From Paenibacillus dakarensis (GTDB lineage Bacteria > Bacillota > Bacilli > Paenibacillales > Paenibacillaceae), in assembly GCF_001373415.1 (NCBI RefSeq), contig NZ_CDSE01000033.1:1-50872 (forward strand): a stretch of DNA of 50,872 bases, in the 5' to 3' direction. Both the position numbers and the translations under genes were made by a program. The notes beneath the pieces were generated by a model. The model saw only the letters and a program-made list of their open reading frames with translations, made no database searches and was not told the DNA's origin. This document shows positions 29,000 to 38,748 of the stretch, piece by piece. Positions within the stretch are counted from its first letter, which is position 1. Each line of letters begins with the position of its first letter.

Positions 29000-29912
29000 A
29001 TCCACGAAAAGGTCTGCTCGCATGTTCTTCCTTCAATTGAAGAAGATCCTCTGGCCAAGGAGCATCAACCTCAATTTCTTCACCCGTGAAAGGATGAGAA
29101 AATATCAGCTTTGCTCCATGCAATGCCTGACGTCCAAAATGAACGGAATACCCGCCGTACAACGAATCTCCGAGTATAGCATGCCCCATGTGGCTTAAGT
29201 GAACACGAATCTGGTGTGTCCTCCCGGTCTCCAAGCTTAAGTATAACAGGCTGGACTGTCTATATACCTCAGCATCGAGGATGTGTGTTACCGCCTTCTG
29301 ACCCGTTAAAGATACCCTGCGCCGCTGAGCATGGTGCCGATCCTTGCCGATGGGAAGATCGATGACCTTCAGTTCCGGAGAAACACGCCCCTGGACCATT
29401 GCAGCATAGATACGGACAATTTTCTTCTCCCTCATCGCTTCATCCAGCTTTAGCTGAGCATACTCATTCTTCGCATATAATACAGGTCCGGTGGTATCCT
29501 TATCAAGCCTGTGAATATGCCGGACAGCTGCTTCTATGCCAGAGGATTCATAATATGCTGCAACCGCATGGTTAAGCGTAATCTCAGTTCCTCGGTCATC
29601 AGGATGGACAGCCATCCCGGCGGGTTTATTTACAACCAGGCAAAAATCATCCTCGTACAAAATCTCAAGGTCGCTCCACATCGGCTCAATTCCTGCCTCC
29701 CGTGGCGGAAATAGTGACAAGCGCAGCCGGTCTCCTCTCCACTGGATACCCTCACTATGCTGCAGCTTACGCAGCAGCTTTTCGGGTATGTCAACCGTTT
29801 CAAGCAGCCATTTGAACGTAGCTTCCTCACGATCAGATTGACCGGTTAGTACTTTTCCGGGAGTCAGCTCCAGCCATTCACCACGACGAACCCAGCTTCC
29901 CTGATAGCTCAT
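28998..29912 (-). CDS. RluA-family pseudouridine synthase
   Basis: Probably isomerises uridines in 23S rRNA or tRNA. The catalytic motif [13 protein letters not shown] carries the aspartate D137. An S4-like N-terminal segment (about 15-65) precedes the catalytic domain, which also has the RTHQIRVHL motif near 235. Length 304 is normal. Its ATG overlaps the hemL stop by 4 nt, so it is the last gene of the hem operon. The exact target site cannot be read from sequence. Confidence 0.9.
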   Translation of the reverse strand: MSYQGSWVRRGEWLELTPGKVLTGQSDREEATFKWLLETVDIPEKLLRKLQHSEGIQWRGDRLRLSLFPPREAGIEPMWSDLEILYEDDFCLVVNKPAGMAVHPDDRGTEITLNHAVAAYYESSGIEAAVRHIHRLDKDTTGPVLYAKNEYAQLKLDEAMREKKIVRIYAAMVQGRVSPELKVIDLPIGKDRHHAQRRRVSLTGQKAVTHILDAEVYRQSSLLYLSLETGRTHQIRVHLSHMGHAILGDSLYGGYSVHFGRQALHGAKLIFSHPFTGEEIEVDAPWPEDLLQLKEEHASRPFRG

Positions 29913-31204
29913 AGATTTTTGAAGGCATTGTAGTTCGCCTCAATAGTCGCCTCAATGTCTTCCTCCGTATGTGCAGCAGAGATAAACATTCCCTCAAACT
30001 GTGAAGGAGGAACGCTGACACCCTCCTGAATCATCGCTGCAAAATAACGCCGGAACAAATCCAGATCGCTGGTCTTCGCTGTCTCAAAATTGAACACTTT
30101 CTGATCCGTGAAGAACGGACATACCATGGATCCAACACGGTTAATCGAGAGCGGTATGCCAAATTCCCTCGCATTTCGTTCTAAGCCAGCCTGAAGCTGT
30201 GCCCCTCGTTGTTCTAACTGGTCATACACAGCCGGTGTCAGCAGCTTAAGGGTTGTATACCCAGCAGCCATTGCCAACGGATTACCACTAAGTGTTCCTG
30301 CCTGATAAATTGGACCCGCAGGAGCAATCTGATTCATAATCTCGCGCTTGCCTCCATATGCTCCAACAGGCAGTCCTCCACCAATGACTTTACCCAGGCA
30401 TGTTAAGTCCGGGGTGATTCCAAAACGGCCCTGAGCCGAATTTAGTCCTACACGGAATCCTGTCATTACTTCATCAAAAATAAGCAGACTGCCATGATCC
30501 GTTGTCACTTTACGCAGTCCTTCCAGGAATCCTTCCTGAGGAGGTACAACTCCCATATTTCCGCCAACAGGTTCAACAATAACCGCAGCAATCTCGTTAC
30601 CGAAACGTTCAAAGACGAGCTGCACGGACTCCAGATCATTATAAGGAACCGCGATCGTGTTAGCCGCAACGGATTCGGGAACACCCGGGCTGTCTGGCAG
30701 TCCAAGTGTGGCAATTCCGGAACCCGCCTTAATTAGCAGGCTGTCCGCATGCCCATGATAGGATCCTTCAAATTTAATAATCTTGTTACGTCCGGTATAA
30801 CCGCGAGCCAGACGAATGGCACTCATCGTAGCTTCTGTTCCCGAATTCACCATCCGTACAACCTCAATCGACGGAACACGTTCACATACTAATTTCGCCA
30901 TCTCTGTCTCAAGCAAGGTTGGCGCCCCAAAGCTCGTTCCTCTAGTTGCGGTTTCGCGCAATGCTTCAACGACTTCAGGATGCGCATGACCCATAATGAG
31001 CGGGCCCCATGATCCGACATAATCAATAAAGCTGTTGCCGTCAATATCATATACATGGCTGCCTTCACCGCGCTCAATATATATAGGTGTTAGACCTACC
31101 GATTTAAATGCACGTACCGGACTATTTACTCCGCCTGGCATATAATGCTTTGCTTCTTCAAAGGCCGCACGCGACGCTTCTTCTTTTCTTATACTCTGGC
31201 TCAT
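29909..31204 (-). CDS. hemL: glutamate-1-semialdehyde 2,1-aminomutase
   Basis: Converts glutamate-1-semialdehyde to 5-aminolevulinate. PLP lysine K272 lies in [13 protein letters not shown]; the [14 protein letters not shown] loop is near residue 120. Length 431. ATG start. It lies 37 nt after hemB in the same operon; hemA at its head makes the substrate. Confidence 0.97.
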   Translation of the reverse strand: MSQSIRKEEASRAAFEEAKHYMPGGVNSPVRAFKSVGLTPIYIERGEGSHVYDIDGNSFIDYVGSWGPLIMGHAHPEVVEALRETATRGTSFGAPTLLETEMAKLVCERVPSIEVVRMVNSGTEATMSAIRLARGYTGRNKIIKFEGSYHGHADSLLIKAGSGIATLGLPDSPGVPESVAANTIAVPYNDLESVQLVFERFGNEIAAVIVEPVGGNMGVVPPQEGFLEGLRKVTTDHGSLLIFDEVMTGFRVGLNSAQGRFGITPDLTCLGKVIGGGLPVGAYGGKREIMNQIAPAGPIYQAGTLSGNPLAMAAGYTTLKLLTPAVYDQLEQRGAQLQAGLERNAREFGIPLSINRVGSMVCPFFTDQKVFNFETAKTSDLDLFRRYFAAMIQEGVSVPPSQFEGMFISAAHTEEDIEATIEANYNAFKNL

Positions 31205-31241
31205 TTGTTACACTCCTATCGTCCATTTAGAAGACTTTTGA

Positions 31242-32243
31242 TTAACGGTTCCGAATCCAGGCAGCAGCATCCTTGGAGAAATACGTAATAATAATATCTG
31301 CTCCGGCTCGTTTCATTCCCGTAAGCATCTCCATAACGATGGCCTGTTCATTGATCCATCCTTGCTGAGCCGCTGCTTTCACCATCGAGTACTCACCGCT
31401 CACGTTGTATGCAACGAGAGGCAGATCAAACTGATCCCTGAGCAGTCTTACAATGTCAAGGTAAGCAAGCGCCGGTTTCACCATAAGCATATCAGCGCCT
31501 TCAAGCACATCAGTCTCAGCTTCACGCAGCGCCTCTCTCACATTTGCAGGATCCATCTGGTAAGTCTTGCGATCTCCGAACTGCGGAGCGGAATCAGCAG
31601 CTTCCCGGAATGGGCCATAAAAGGCAGAGGCATATTTAACCGAGTAAGACATAATCGGAATGTGCTGGAACCCGGCTTCATCTAGTGCTGAGCGAATCGC
31701 TTGTACAAATCCATCCATCATGTTAGAAGGAGCTATAATATCAGCACCCGCTTTGGCCTGGGAAACCGCTGTTTGTGCAAGCAGCTCTAATGACTCATCG
31801 TTCATCACATCACCATGAACATGACCGTCGCGTTCAAAGGTGTGTACCATCCCGCAATGTCCATGATCCGTAAACTCACAAAGACAAGTATCCGCAATAA
31901 CGAGTAAATCTGGATGCCAGGACTTAATTAGTCTTGTTGCTTCCTGGACGATTCCATCGTCAGCAAATCCGGATGTTCCTACACTATCCTTGGTTTCCGG
32001 TATGCCGAATAGAAGTACCGCCGGGATGCCAAGCGCAGCAATCTCGTCCACTTCATCCTTCAGCATATCCAAGGAAAAGTGGTATACACCTGGCATGGAT
32101 GTAATTTCGTTCTTCACACCGGTTCCATATGTTACAAAGATCGGCTGTACCAAATCCTCAACATTCAATACCGTCTCTCTTACCATACTCCGAATACCTG
32201 CACTTTGGCGCAGACGACGGTGACGTACTATTGGAAAACTCAT
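31242..32243 (-). CDS. hemB: porphobilinogen synthase (ALA dehydratase)
   Basis: Condenses two 5-aminolevulinates to porphobilinogen. Both Schiff-base lysines are visible ([16 protein letters not shown] and [10 protein letters not shown]). The metal-binding segment [13 protein letters not shown] has the three cysteines of zinc-dependent enzymes. The true start is ATG 32241-32243 (MSFPIVRH) with GGAGGGG upstream; the longer frame begins at a TTG inside that spacer. 333 residues. Confidence 0.96.
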   Translation of the reverse strand: MSFPIVRHRRLRQSAGIRSMVRETVLNVEDLVQPIFVTYGTGVKNEITSMPGVYHFSLDMLKDEVDEIAALGIPAVLLFGIPETKDSVGTSGFADDGIVQEATRLIKSWHPDLLVIADTCLCEFTDHGHCGMVHTFERDGHVHGDVMNDESLELLAQTAVSQAKAGADIIAPSNMMDGFVQAIRSALDEAGFQHIPIMSYSVKYASAFYGPFREAADSAPQFGDRKTYQMDPANVREALREAETDVLEGADMLMVKPALAYLDIVRLLRDQFDLPLVAYNVSGEYSMVKAAAQQGWINEQAIVMEMLTGMKRAGADIIITYFSKDAAAWIRNR

Positions 32244-32283
32244 TATTAATCCCCTCCAAGTCAATCATTTTATGTCAATTATC

Positions 32284-33840
32284 TCATTTCCTATGTCGAC
32301 GCGGCTCATCCTTGTTCCATTCACACAGAGCCTCAACCAGGCTTTCAATAGTTGCCTCTTTGGCCATAAGAGATACCTTCAAGCCAGCCATTTCTGCTGT
32401 TTCAGCTGTCAGCGGACCAATACAAGCAATCGTACACTGGCGAAGCTGTTCAAGCAGCGCCTCTCCGCCCATCTGTTCAAGAGCCTGCACCAGATAAGTC
32501 ACTGTAGAGGAACTGGTAAATGTAACGGCATGAATCCCGCCTTCTTCGAACAGTTTAACCAGTTCATCATCTTCTTGAGCATACGGGACTGTCTCATATA
32601 TCTTAACATCCGTTACATGCAGTCCCCTGCGGCTTAATTCATCAGGCAGCCAGCTCCGTCCCTTATCTCCACGAGGGAGGAGTACACGCTGACCTGCTTT
32701 CAACTCGGGACCGAATGTTTCCACAAGTCCTTCTGCTTGATAACGTTCCTGCAGCACCTCAGCCACAAGTCCGCGTTCGCGCAATGCTGCTGCTGTAGCC
32801 GGACCAACAGCTGCGATTCTTGCGTTTGCCAGCAGCCGTATATCCTTACCTGTTTCATTCAAATGTTTATAGAAAAAATCGACACCGTTAACACTCGTGA
32901 AAAATATCCAGTCATATTGATCCAGCTCCTCAAAAGCTTGCTGAATCTGGTGCAGGATGGTGTCTGAGGTCGGCATCACGGTTTCGATGACCGGAAACTC
33001 ATAGGGTTCTCCGCCCAGGTCTTCAATGCGGCTTACCAGCGTGCTTGCCTGGCTTCTTGCACGAGTCACCAGAATCCGCTTCCCGAACAGCGGAAGTTTC
33101 TCTGCCCATTTCAAATGCTCACGCTGCAAGACTACTTCACCTACTACAATAACCGCGGGCGCTTCGAAACGAGCTGCCTTTACGATTTCTTCAATATCAA
33201 CAAGCGTCCCCGTAATCGTATCCTGTTCAGCACGTGTACCCCAGCGCACCAAAGCCACCGGTGTTTCCGGCGGTCTTCCATGTGCGATCAGCTGGCGGCT
33301 GATATATCCAATTTTGGCTACACCCATCATAAAGATCAATGTTCCAGTGGCGTTAGTGACCTTCTCCCAGTCAATCATTTGATCCAGCTTATCCGGGCTT
33401 TCATGACCTGTAATGATTGACAATGAGGAGGCAAGGTCTCGGTGGGTAACCGGAATACCTGCGTAAGCTGGGACACTGATTGAGGAGGTTATGCCGGGAA
33501 CAATCTCAAAATCGATTCCGTTCTTATAGAGCAGCTCCGCTTCTTCTCCAACTCTTCCGAAGATCGTCGGGTCTCCACCTTTCAACCTGACAACCGTTTT
33601 CCCTTTCAGTGCCAGATCAACCAGCAGCTGATTTATTTCCTCCTGCTTCATGGTATGCCTGTCCGGAAGCTTGCCCACATACACTTTCACAGCACCTGGC
33701 TTCATCCATCGAAGAAGGCGGGGAGATGCCAACCGGTCATATACCACAGCGTCCGCTTTTTCTATGCAGTCCTTCCCCTTGATCGTAATAAGCCTTGCAT
33801 CACCAGGGCCGGCTCCAACTAAGTATACTTTGCCTGTCAT
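32284..33840 (-). CDS. cobA-hemD: fused uroporphyrinogen-III methyltransferase / synthase
   Basis: Two enzymes in one chain of 518 residues. The N-terminal half (about 1-245) is a SAM-dependent uroporphyrinogen-III C-methyltransferase (VYLVGAGPGDARLIT, VVRLKGGDPTIFGR, GITS motifs) that leads to precorrin-2. The C-terminal half (about 255-510) is HemD-type uroporphyrinogen-III synthase (KRILVTRARSQ, TFTSSSTV). The fusion delivers uroporphyrinogen III to both heme and siroheme/B12. ATG at 33838-33840 with AGGGGATGA upstream; the start eight codons earlier (33864) is not favoured. Confidence 0.93.
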   Translation of the reverse strand: MTGKVYLVGAGPGDARLITIKGKDCIEKADAVVYDRLASPRLLRWMKPGAVKVYVGKLPDRHTMKQEEINQLLVDLALKGKTVVRLKGGDPTIFGRVGEEAELLYKNGIDFEIVPGITSSISVPAYAGIPVTHRDLASSLSIITGHESPDKLDQMIDWEKVTNATGTLIFMMGVAKIGYISRQLIAHGRPPETPVALVRWGTRAEQDTITGTLVDIEEIVKAARFEAPAVIVVGEVVLQREHLKWAEKLPLFGKRILVTRARSQASTLVSRIEDLGGEPYEFPVIETVMPTSDTILHQIQQAFEELDQYDWIFFTSVNGVDFFYKHLNETGKDIRLLANARIAAVGPATAAALRERGLVAEVLQERYQAEGLVETFGPELKAGQRVLLPRGDKGRSWLPDELSRRGLHVTDVKIYETVPYAQEDDELVKLFEEGGIHAVTFTSSSTVTYLVQALEQMGGEALLEQLRQCTIACIGPLTAETAEMAGLKVSLMAKEATIESLVEALCEWNKDEPRRHRK

Positions 33841-33844
33841 CCAA

Positions 33845-34801
33845 TCATCCCCTAACTTGTGCAAGTATCTCTTCAGCCCCCATGGATTTCAGCCTGTTTG
33901 AAACCTCTATGCCCACAGCCTCAGGATCGGTCCCCTGAGCACTTTCCTTTAATACGGTCACGCCATCAGGTGACCCTACCATTCCGGTTAGATGTATCAT
34001 GCCAGGTCCTTCAGTGGAATGATCTGACGAAGCATCAACGAGCACGGCATAAGCACCGATCGGAACCTGACAGCCCCCGTTCAGTTCATTCAGATATTTA
34101 CGTTCAGCCGCCACCGTAAGGGCGGTTTCTTCATCATTATAAAGTGACAGCAGTTTCAGGAGCTCCTCATCATCCTCACGGCATTCAATACCAAGTGCAC
34201 CTTGCCCCACAGCAGGTAAACAAGTCTCAATTGGTAAATAGGATGTGATCCGGTCTTCCCAGCCCATCCGCTTTAGACCTGCGGCTGCCAAAATGATGGC
34301 CTGGTATTCCCCGTTTTCCAGTTTGCGGAGCCTGGAGTCAATATTTCCGCGAATCCATTCGAGCTCTAAGTCTGGACGAAGCGCTTTTAATTGACTTGAA
34401 CGGCGGAGACTGCTTGTGCCTACTTTAGCCCCATGCGGAAGATTCTCAAGACAGTCCGCCTCCAGAGAGATAAGACAGTCCCTTGGGTCTTGTCTGCGTG
34501 GAACAGCCCCGGTCGTTAACCCATCAGGCAAAACGGCAGGCATATCCTTCATACTGTGAACAGCCATATCAATCTCGCCTTCGATCATTGCCTGCTCAAT
34601 CTCTTTAACGAACAGCCCTTTGCCGCCAACTTTTGATAGAGTAACATCCAGGATACGGTCACCCTTGGTTACAATCTTTTTGACCTCAAAATCGAATTCC
34701 ATACCGTGCTCACGAGCCAATCGTTTCAAATCATCGATAACCTGTCCTGTCTGAGTAAGCGCAAGCGCGCTTTGTCTGCTTCCAACCACAATTGTACGCA
34801 T
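33845..34801 (-). CDS. hemC: hydroxymethylbilane synthase
   Basis: Links four porphobilinogens into hydroxymethylbilane. The dipyrromethane cofactor cysteine is C244 in [21 protein letters not shown] and [11 protein letters not shown] are present. Length 318 is usual. ATG start; it is 3 nt from the precorrin-2 dehydrogenase gene and 4 nt from cobA-hemD, which is translational coupling distance. Confidence 0.97.
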   Translation of the reverse strand: MRTIVVGSRQSALALTQTGQVIDDLKRLAREHGMEFDFEVKKIVTKGDRILDVTLSKVGGKGLFVKEIEQAMIEGEIDMAVHSMKDMPAVLPDGLTTGAVPRRQDPRDCLISLEADCLENLPHGAKVGTSSLRRSSQLKALRPDLELEWIRGNIDSRLRKLENGEYQAIILAAAGLKRMGWEDRITSYLPIETCLPAVGQGALGIECREDDEELLKLLSLYNDEETALTVAAERKYLNELNGGCQVPIGAYAVLVDASSDHSTEGPGMIHLTGMVGSPDGVTVLKESAQGTDPEAVGIEVSNRLKSMGAEEILAQVRG

Positions 34802-34804
34802 CCT

Positions 34805-35452
34805 TCATTCCTCCCGATTATGACTAATCCACAACTGGATCTGTTCCGAAGTCCACGGGGTAAAACTCCCCCGCTCTATGTCCTGTAGTATATCGACTTC
34901 ATATATTTTACGCAAAATTTTCCGTCTTTCAGAACCGGATTCTATCTGTTCCTTTACTGCACTGCGTAGGGTATATAAAAATTCCAGGTATTCCTCCATC
35001 TCATCACCAAGCTGTTCTTCCAGGCGCCTGCAAATACGCTTGGCTGCAAGAGGACCAGCTCCTGAGGTAGACACTGCGACCGTCATTCTCCCTCGCCTGA
35101 TCACCGCAGGATTCATGAATGTTCCGGATTCTCCGCTGCTTGATACATTAACTAATACCCCAAGCTTGCGGGCTTCTAAAGCAACCATCTCGTTCACTTC
35201 CGGATCATTCGTCGCAGCATGAACCAGAAAAGCCCCTTTTATATCACCGGGCTCATACGGTCTGCAAATCCACTGAACCTGTCCTGATCCTGACAGCTGA
35301 TGCAGCCATTCACTTAAATCAGGACTTATAATATGTACCAAGGCACCGGCATCAAGCAGCGCCCTAATCTTGCGTTCCGCCACCTTTCCGCCACCTATAA
35401 CCAAGCATTTCTGCCCCTCGCAGTTGAGCATAACTGGAACAAAATGAGCCAT
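34805..35452 (-). CDS. precorrin-2 dehydrogenase (siroheme branch)
   Basis: Oxidises precorrin-2 to sirohydrochlorin with NAD+. The Rossmann motif is CLVIGGGKVAERKIRALL at the N-terminus, followed by a central helical dimerisation part (VNVSSSGESGTFMNPAVIRRG). At 215 residues it matches the Met8p/CysG N-terminal half without a methyltransferase domain, the activity supplied by the cobA half encoded two genes downstream. A dedicated chelatase is not seen here; it may also chelate iron, as Met8p does (inference). Confidence 0.88.
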   Translation of the reverse strand: MAHFVPVMLNCEGQKCLVIGGGKVAERKIRALLDAGALVHIISPDLSEWLHQLSGSGQVQWICRPYEPGDIKGAFLVHAATNDPEVNEMVALEARKLGVLVNVSSSGESGTFMNPAVIRRGRMTVAVSTSGAGPLAAKRICRRLEEQLGDEMEEYLEFLYTLRSAVKEQIESGSERRKILRKIYEVDILQDIERGSFTPWTSEQIQLWISHNREE

Positions 35453-35461
35453 GTTTAATCA

Positions 35462-36286
35462 TCACACTCCCGACCAGCTGTGGAACTCAGACCAAGCATT
35501 TAAAAAGAAATTAATAATTATAAACACAAAACCGACCAAGGCCCATATGGCCGTCTCCCTCCCGGAACGCTTCTGGATTTGGCGCCGCACAAAATAATAA
35601 ACATAAACACCGAGCGCGAGCGCAGTGGACAGCACCTTCAGGTCTGTCAGTAGTGTCCAGCGTCCTTCCGTTGCTATCGATAACACGGCAACAACCAAAG
35701 ATACGATCAGCACAGGTGTACCTAGTAATAGAGCGGCATATGAGTATTTATCCAACACTTCCAGGCTGGGCAGCCTGCGAATCATTCCGTTCCATTTCTT
35801 CCGCTTCAGCTTTCGGTGTAAAAACATATACATGCCTGCAAATACAGCTCCCACGGTTAAAGCGGTAAAACTAATACTCGCTAATGCAATATGCAAAACG
35901 AGCATGCCTTGTACCGTCTCCCAGCTTTCCAAGGTATTATATCCTGTCGTAAGCCATAGGCGGTTGAGAAGCATCATACAAAAACCAATGATGTTGATCA
36001 GCAGCGGAGCAAACTCTGCACGCCTCATAAAAATGACAGCTAGCGATGTGACTGTTACACAAAACGAACTCAGCAGCAAAAAATCAAAAGACGTAAACAC
36101 AGGAAATGTTCCCGTCTCCCCTACTCTTGTTCCAATAGCCAAGCACTGTAACAGCGCTGCAACAACAAGAAGCCCTGTGCCTATCCGCTTCGCTGCAAGG
36201 TTGCGCGATACGCAATCCGAGATAAAAAACAGTAGGCTCAGGGCATAGATACAAATGCCAATATCATAAATTAAGTTTAACGACAT
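35462..36286 (-). CDS. hemX: HemX, membrane protein of the CcsA/HemX family
   Basis: A polytopic protein (274 residues, about eight hydrophobic helices) of the cytochrome c assembly CcsA-like family. B. subtilis HemX lowers the steady-state level of glutamyl-tRNA reductase (HemA). The last helix region ends NFFLNAWSEFHSW, with the C-terminal WSEFHS-type motif of the family. It follows hemA by 18 nt. Confidence 0.9.
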   Translation of the reverse strand: MSLNLIYDIGICIYALSLLFFISDCVSRNLAAKRIGTGLLVVAALLQCLAIGTRVGETGTFPVFTSFDFLLLSSFCVTVTSLAVIFMRRAEFAPLLINIIGFCMMLLNRLWLTTGYNTLESWETVQGMLVLHIALASISFTALTVGAVFAGMYMFLHRKLKRKKWNGMIRRLPSLEVLDKYSYAALLLGTPVLIVSLVVAVLSIATEGRWTLLTDLKVLSTALALGVYVYYFVRRQIQKRSGRETAIWALVGFVFIIINFFLNAWSEFHSWSGV

Positions 36287-36304
36287 GGAAATACCTCACC
36301 CGCC

Positions 36305-37708
36305 TTAAAGGACAACAGGAGCCAAGGATATTCGTGCCAATTCCTGTTCGTCAGGCTGATCCGCCAAAGTAACCAAAGATTCAACCCCGGTTGGGTTTGG
36401 GTTATTAAGAGCCTTACTTGCTCCTTGTTCATTCTCTTTCATTAAACTTTCCAATGCGAAAAGCTGGGTGAAATATTCAAGTGCCTCTGCGCCATTCTTT
36501 CCGCCTGTCATTTCTTTAATCCGGTTAATCGGATCGTGCATCATCTGATTGACAATGCTCTTAGTCAGGCGACGAATCACTTTGCGCTGGCGCTCGTCAA
36601 GCTCTGGTAACTTGTTAAACAGGCTTTCCAGTGTATCCTCGTGGATCGTATTGGATTTATCCTGTAATGCACGAATGGCCGGTCTGACACCCAGCGTCTT
36701 CAACCACTGGTGGAAAGCCGCCATTTCCTCTTCAATCATAACTTCGATCTTGGCCGCTTCTGTACGCCGCATCTCCATATTGCTCTCTACAATACCCTCT
36801 AGATCATCAATATCATATAAGAACACATTGGATACTTCGCCGACAGCCGGATCAATATTCCGCGGTACAGCAATATCGATCATAAATAAAGGCTGTGATG
36901 GCCGTTTCTTCATACTTTCCTTAACTGCTGCCGGATTAAGTACATACTCATCTGCACCCGTAGAGCTAATAATAATATCCACTTCATGCAGACGTTCTAA
37001 TGCCTCCCGCATACCGCTTGGTGTTCCCTGAAACTTGCGTGCAAGCTCTTCAGCACGGGCAAGCGTGCGGTTAGCCACAATAACATCTGCCGCACCATTT
37101 GCATACAGATGCTTAACCGTCAGCTCGCTCATTTTTCCGGCACCTAAAATAAGCACCTTCTTATCGCTAAACGTTCCGAAAATTCTTTTGCCCAGCTCAA
37201 CAGCAGCATAACTGACAGAAACAGCACTCTCTCCGATTGTAGTCTCGGAATGAGCCCGCTTCCCCAGCGTTACTGCCTGTTTAAATAACTTGTTGAACCA
37301 AGTGCCTGTTGCTCTTTGCTTTTGGGACTCCAAAAAAGCGTTCCGTACTTGTCCCAGAATCTGCGTCTCCCCAATAACCATGGAATCCAGCCCGCAGGTT
37401 ACTTTAAATAGATGAGAAATTGCCTGCTCATCTTCATATATATATAGATGCTGAGTAAATTCTTCACGTCTAATGTCAAACCATTGTTCCATAAAACTGC
37501 GGATAAAGTAGCCACACATATGAAGACGGTCAACAACCACGTAAATCTCAGTACGATTGCAGGTAGCGACAATAACGCCCTCCAATACGCTCTTGGTCGA
37601 CTTTAGCATCTCCAGTGCCTCTGGCAGATCCTTTTCTGAAAAAGTAAAACGTTCTCTGACCTCCACAGGCGCCGTGCGATAGTTCAACCCAACAACGACG
37701 ATGTGCAT
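36305..37708 (-). CDS. hemA: glutamyl-tRNA reductase
   Basis: Reduces glutamyl-tRNA to glutamate-1-semialdehyde, the committed step of tetrapyrrole synthesis. Catalytic C50 lies in VATCNRTEIY; the NADPH-binding LGAGKMSELTVKHL is near 190 and the C-terminal dimerisation helices are complete. Length 467. ATG with AGGTGA 7 nt upstream. It heads hemA-hemX-(precorrin-2 dehydrogenase)-hemC-cobA/hemD-hemB-hemL-rluA. Confidence 0.97.
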   Translation of the reverse strand: MHIVVVGLNYRTAPVEVRERFTFSEKDLPEALEMLKSTKSVLEGVIVATCNRTEIYVVVDRLHMCGYFIRSFMEQWFDIRREEFTQHLYIYEDEQAISHLFKVTCGLDSMVIGETQILGQVRNAFLESQKQRATGTWFNKLFKQAVTLGKRAHSETTIGESAVSVSYAAVELGKRIFGTFSDKKVLILGAGKMSELTVKHLYANGAADVIVANRTLARAEELARKFQGTPSGMREALERLHEVDIIISSTGADEYVLNPAAVKESMKKRPSQPLFMIDIAVPRNIDPAVGEVSNVFLYDIDDLEGIVESNMEMRRTEAAKIEVMIEEEMAAFHQWLKTLGVRPAIRALQDKSNTIHEDTLESLFNKLPELDERQRKVIRRLTKSIVNQMMHDPINRIKEMTGGKNGAEALEYFTQLFALESLMKENEQGASKALNNPNPTGVESLVTLADQPDEQELARISLAPVVL

Positions 37709-37798
37709 TGCATGTTCACCTGCCTATTGATATTAGAGTCTAGTCTATATATATCCATAAGATTCATTCTCATTTTTCAGAACAAACGACTGATTTAA

Positions 37799-37813
37799 CG
37801 ATGATAATTATAT
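37799..37813 (-). promoter_or_regulatory. extended -10 promoter of hemA overlapping a possible PerR box
   Basis: TATAAT (37807-37812) is preceded by TG at the extended -10 position (TGATATAAT); no good -35 is visible. The 15-mer ATATAATTATCATCG matches the PerR consensus TTATAATnATTATAA at 10 of 14 positions and covers the -10. B. subtilis hemA is repressed by PerR, so the match is plausible but imperfect. Confidence 0.45.
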
Positions 37814-37938
37814 CACACTATGTCGATTTTCCTTGTCCATTTTATGAAATGTTTATGAAATCCCCATGTACCATTAACCACCATGATATATGTTTTACCA
37901 TATGATGCAAATTCACAGGGTGCTGCCAGTGCATAAAA

Positions 37939-37970
37939 ATAAAATAACCATGGATTCATCCATGGTTATT
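37939..37970 (-). terminator. intrinsic terminator after speH
   Basis: A perfect 12-bp stem (AATAACCATGGA with TCCATGGTTATT, 4-nt loop) is followed on the minus strand by TTATTTTTATG. It lies 24 nt past the speH stop and isolates speH from hemA. Confidence 0.9.
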
Positions 37971-37994
37971 AATATACACATTGTAGAGGTCTTC

Positions 37995-38393
37995 TCAGAC
38001 TAATTCTGCCTGTTTCATCTCGGGCGTTTCGACGCTCATTTCGCCCAATCCGCGTACGAGCTTTTTGGCATAGCATTTTTCAGGTTTTAAAACGGACACC
38101 AGGTAATCAATAGCCAATTGCGGATCCACCGTCTCCCCGCAGGTATAACAGTCAATCGCAGCAAAACCTCTCTCAGGGTAAGTATGAATAGAGAGATGGC
38201 TTTCCGACAGCAGTACAAGTACCGTCGCTCCTTGTGGTTCAAATTGCTTGGACTGTACGGACATTACCGTTGCTCCACAGGCTTCAGCAGCTTCCACCAA
38301 CTGAGCTTGTAAAAATTCAGCACTGTTCAGTAGTTCAAAATCGACTCCCCAAGTATCAACAGCAACGTGTCTTCCGAAAGTTGAGTATTCCAT
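37995..38393 (-). CDS. speH: S-adenosylmethionine decarboxylase proenzyme
   Basis: Makes decarboxylated SAM, the aminopropyl donor for spermidine. The self-cleavage site is S65 in ESHLSIHTYPE, with H70 and C85 at the spacing of the characterised bacterial class 1B enzymes (S63/H68/C83). The serine becomes the pyruvoyl cofactor. Length 132. ATG with AAGGGGG 10 nt upstream. The gene is monocistronic, between its own terminator and a 130-nt structured leader. Confidence 0.97.
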   Translation of the reverse strand: MEYSTFGRHVAVDTWGVDFELLNSAEFLQAQLVEAAEACGATVMSVQSKQFEPQGATVLVLLSESHLSIHTYPERGFAAIDCYTCGETVDPQLAIDYLVSVLKPEKCYAKKLVRGLGEMSVETPEMKQAELV

Positions 38394-38534
38394 CTTCCGG
38401 TTTCCCCCTTCCTAGGAATAAAATGTTTGAAAAATTTCATCCGCTAGGACCTACGTCATTCACTTCCCGAGGGAATAATCTCTCGCAACATTACATGTCC
38501 TGAGTGAATCCTGGTTCCTATATTGTTTTCAACG
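38394..38534 (-). promoter_or_regulatory. structured speH leader, candidate translational switch
   Basis: Read on the minus strand, ATTCACT (38503-38509) can pair with AGTGAAT (38458-38464), enclosing an imperfect hairpin CGAGAGATTATTCCCTCG (38468-38485). Inside that loop, AGGAC (38497-38501) can pair with GTCCT (38446-38450) downstream, making a pseudoknot. The same segment, TCCTAG (38444-38449), can pair instead with CTAGGA (38410-38415), which abuts and partly covers the Shine-Dalgarno AGGAAGGGGG. The two pairings exclude each other. All by eye; no known Rfam class is recognised. Confidence 0.4.
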
Positions 38535-38540
38535 AGATTA

Positions 38541-38569
38541 AAAATACCATCTATAGGAGCGAATTGCAA
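38541..38569 (-). promoter_or_regulatory. sigma-A promoter for speH
   Basis: TTGCAA (38564-38569), a 17-nt spacer and TATTTT (38541-38546). It predicts a transcript start near 38534 and a leader of about 140 nt. Between 38570 and 38696 I see no gene. Confidence 0.6.
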
Positions 38570-38696
38570 TACATTTTTGAAAAATGCTCGTATTTATTTT
38601 ACAGACCAGTATATGAAGTTGAAAAACGGTTGGTGTATGGAAAGAAAGTTGTAGTTATTAATTGTTTGATGATGTTTTGCACCGTTTAAATGCATG

Positions 38697-38729
38697 AAAA
38701 AAAGCTTCCCGGTTTTAACCGGAAAGCCT
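38697..38729 (-). terminator. intrinsic terminator after the unknown gene
   Basis: GGCTTTCCGGTT pairs with AACCGGGAAGC around a short loop and is followed on the minus strand by seven T residues, 20 nt past the stop of the 195-residue gene. Confidence 0.9.
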
Positions 38730-38748
38730 CGTTATTTAGTATGAAATC

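Noticed and set aside
38504..38689. 61-codon plus-strand ORF upstream of speH
   Set aside because: No ribosome binding site; it lies over the speH promoter and leader on the other strand.
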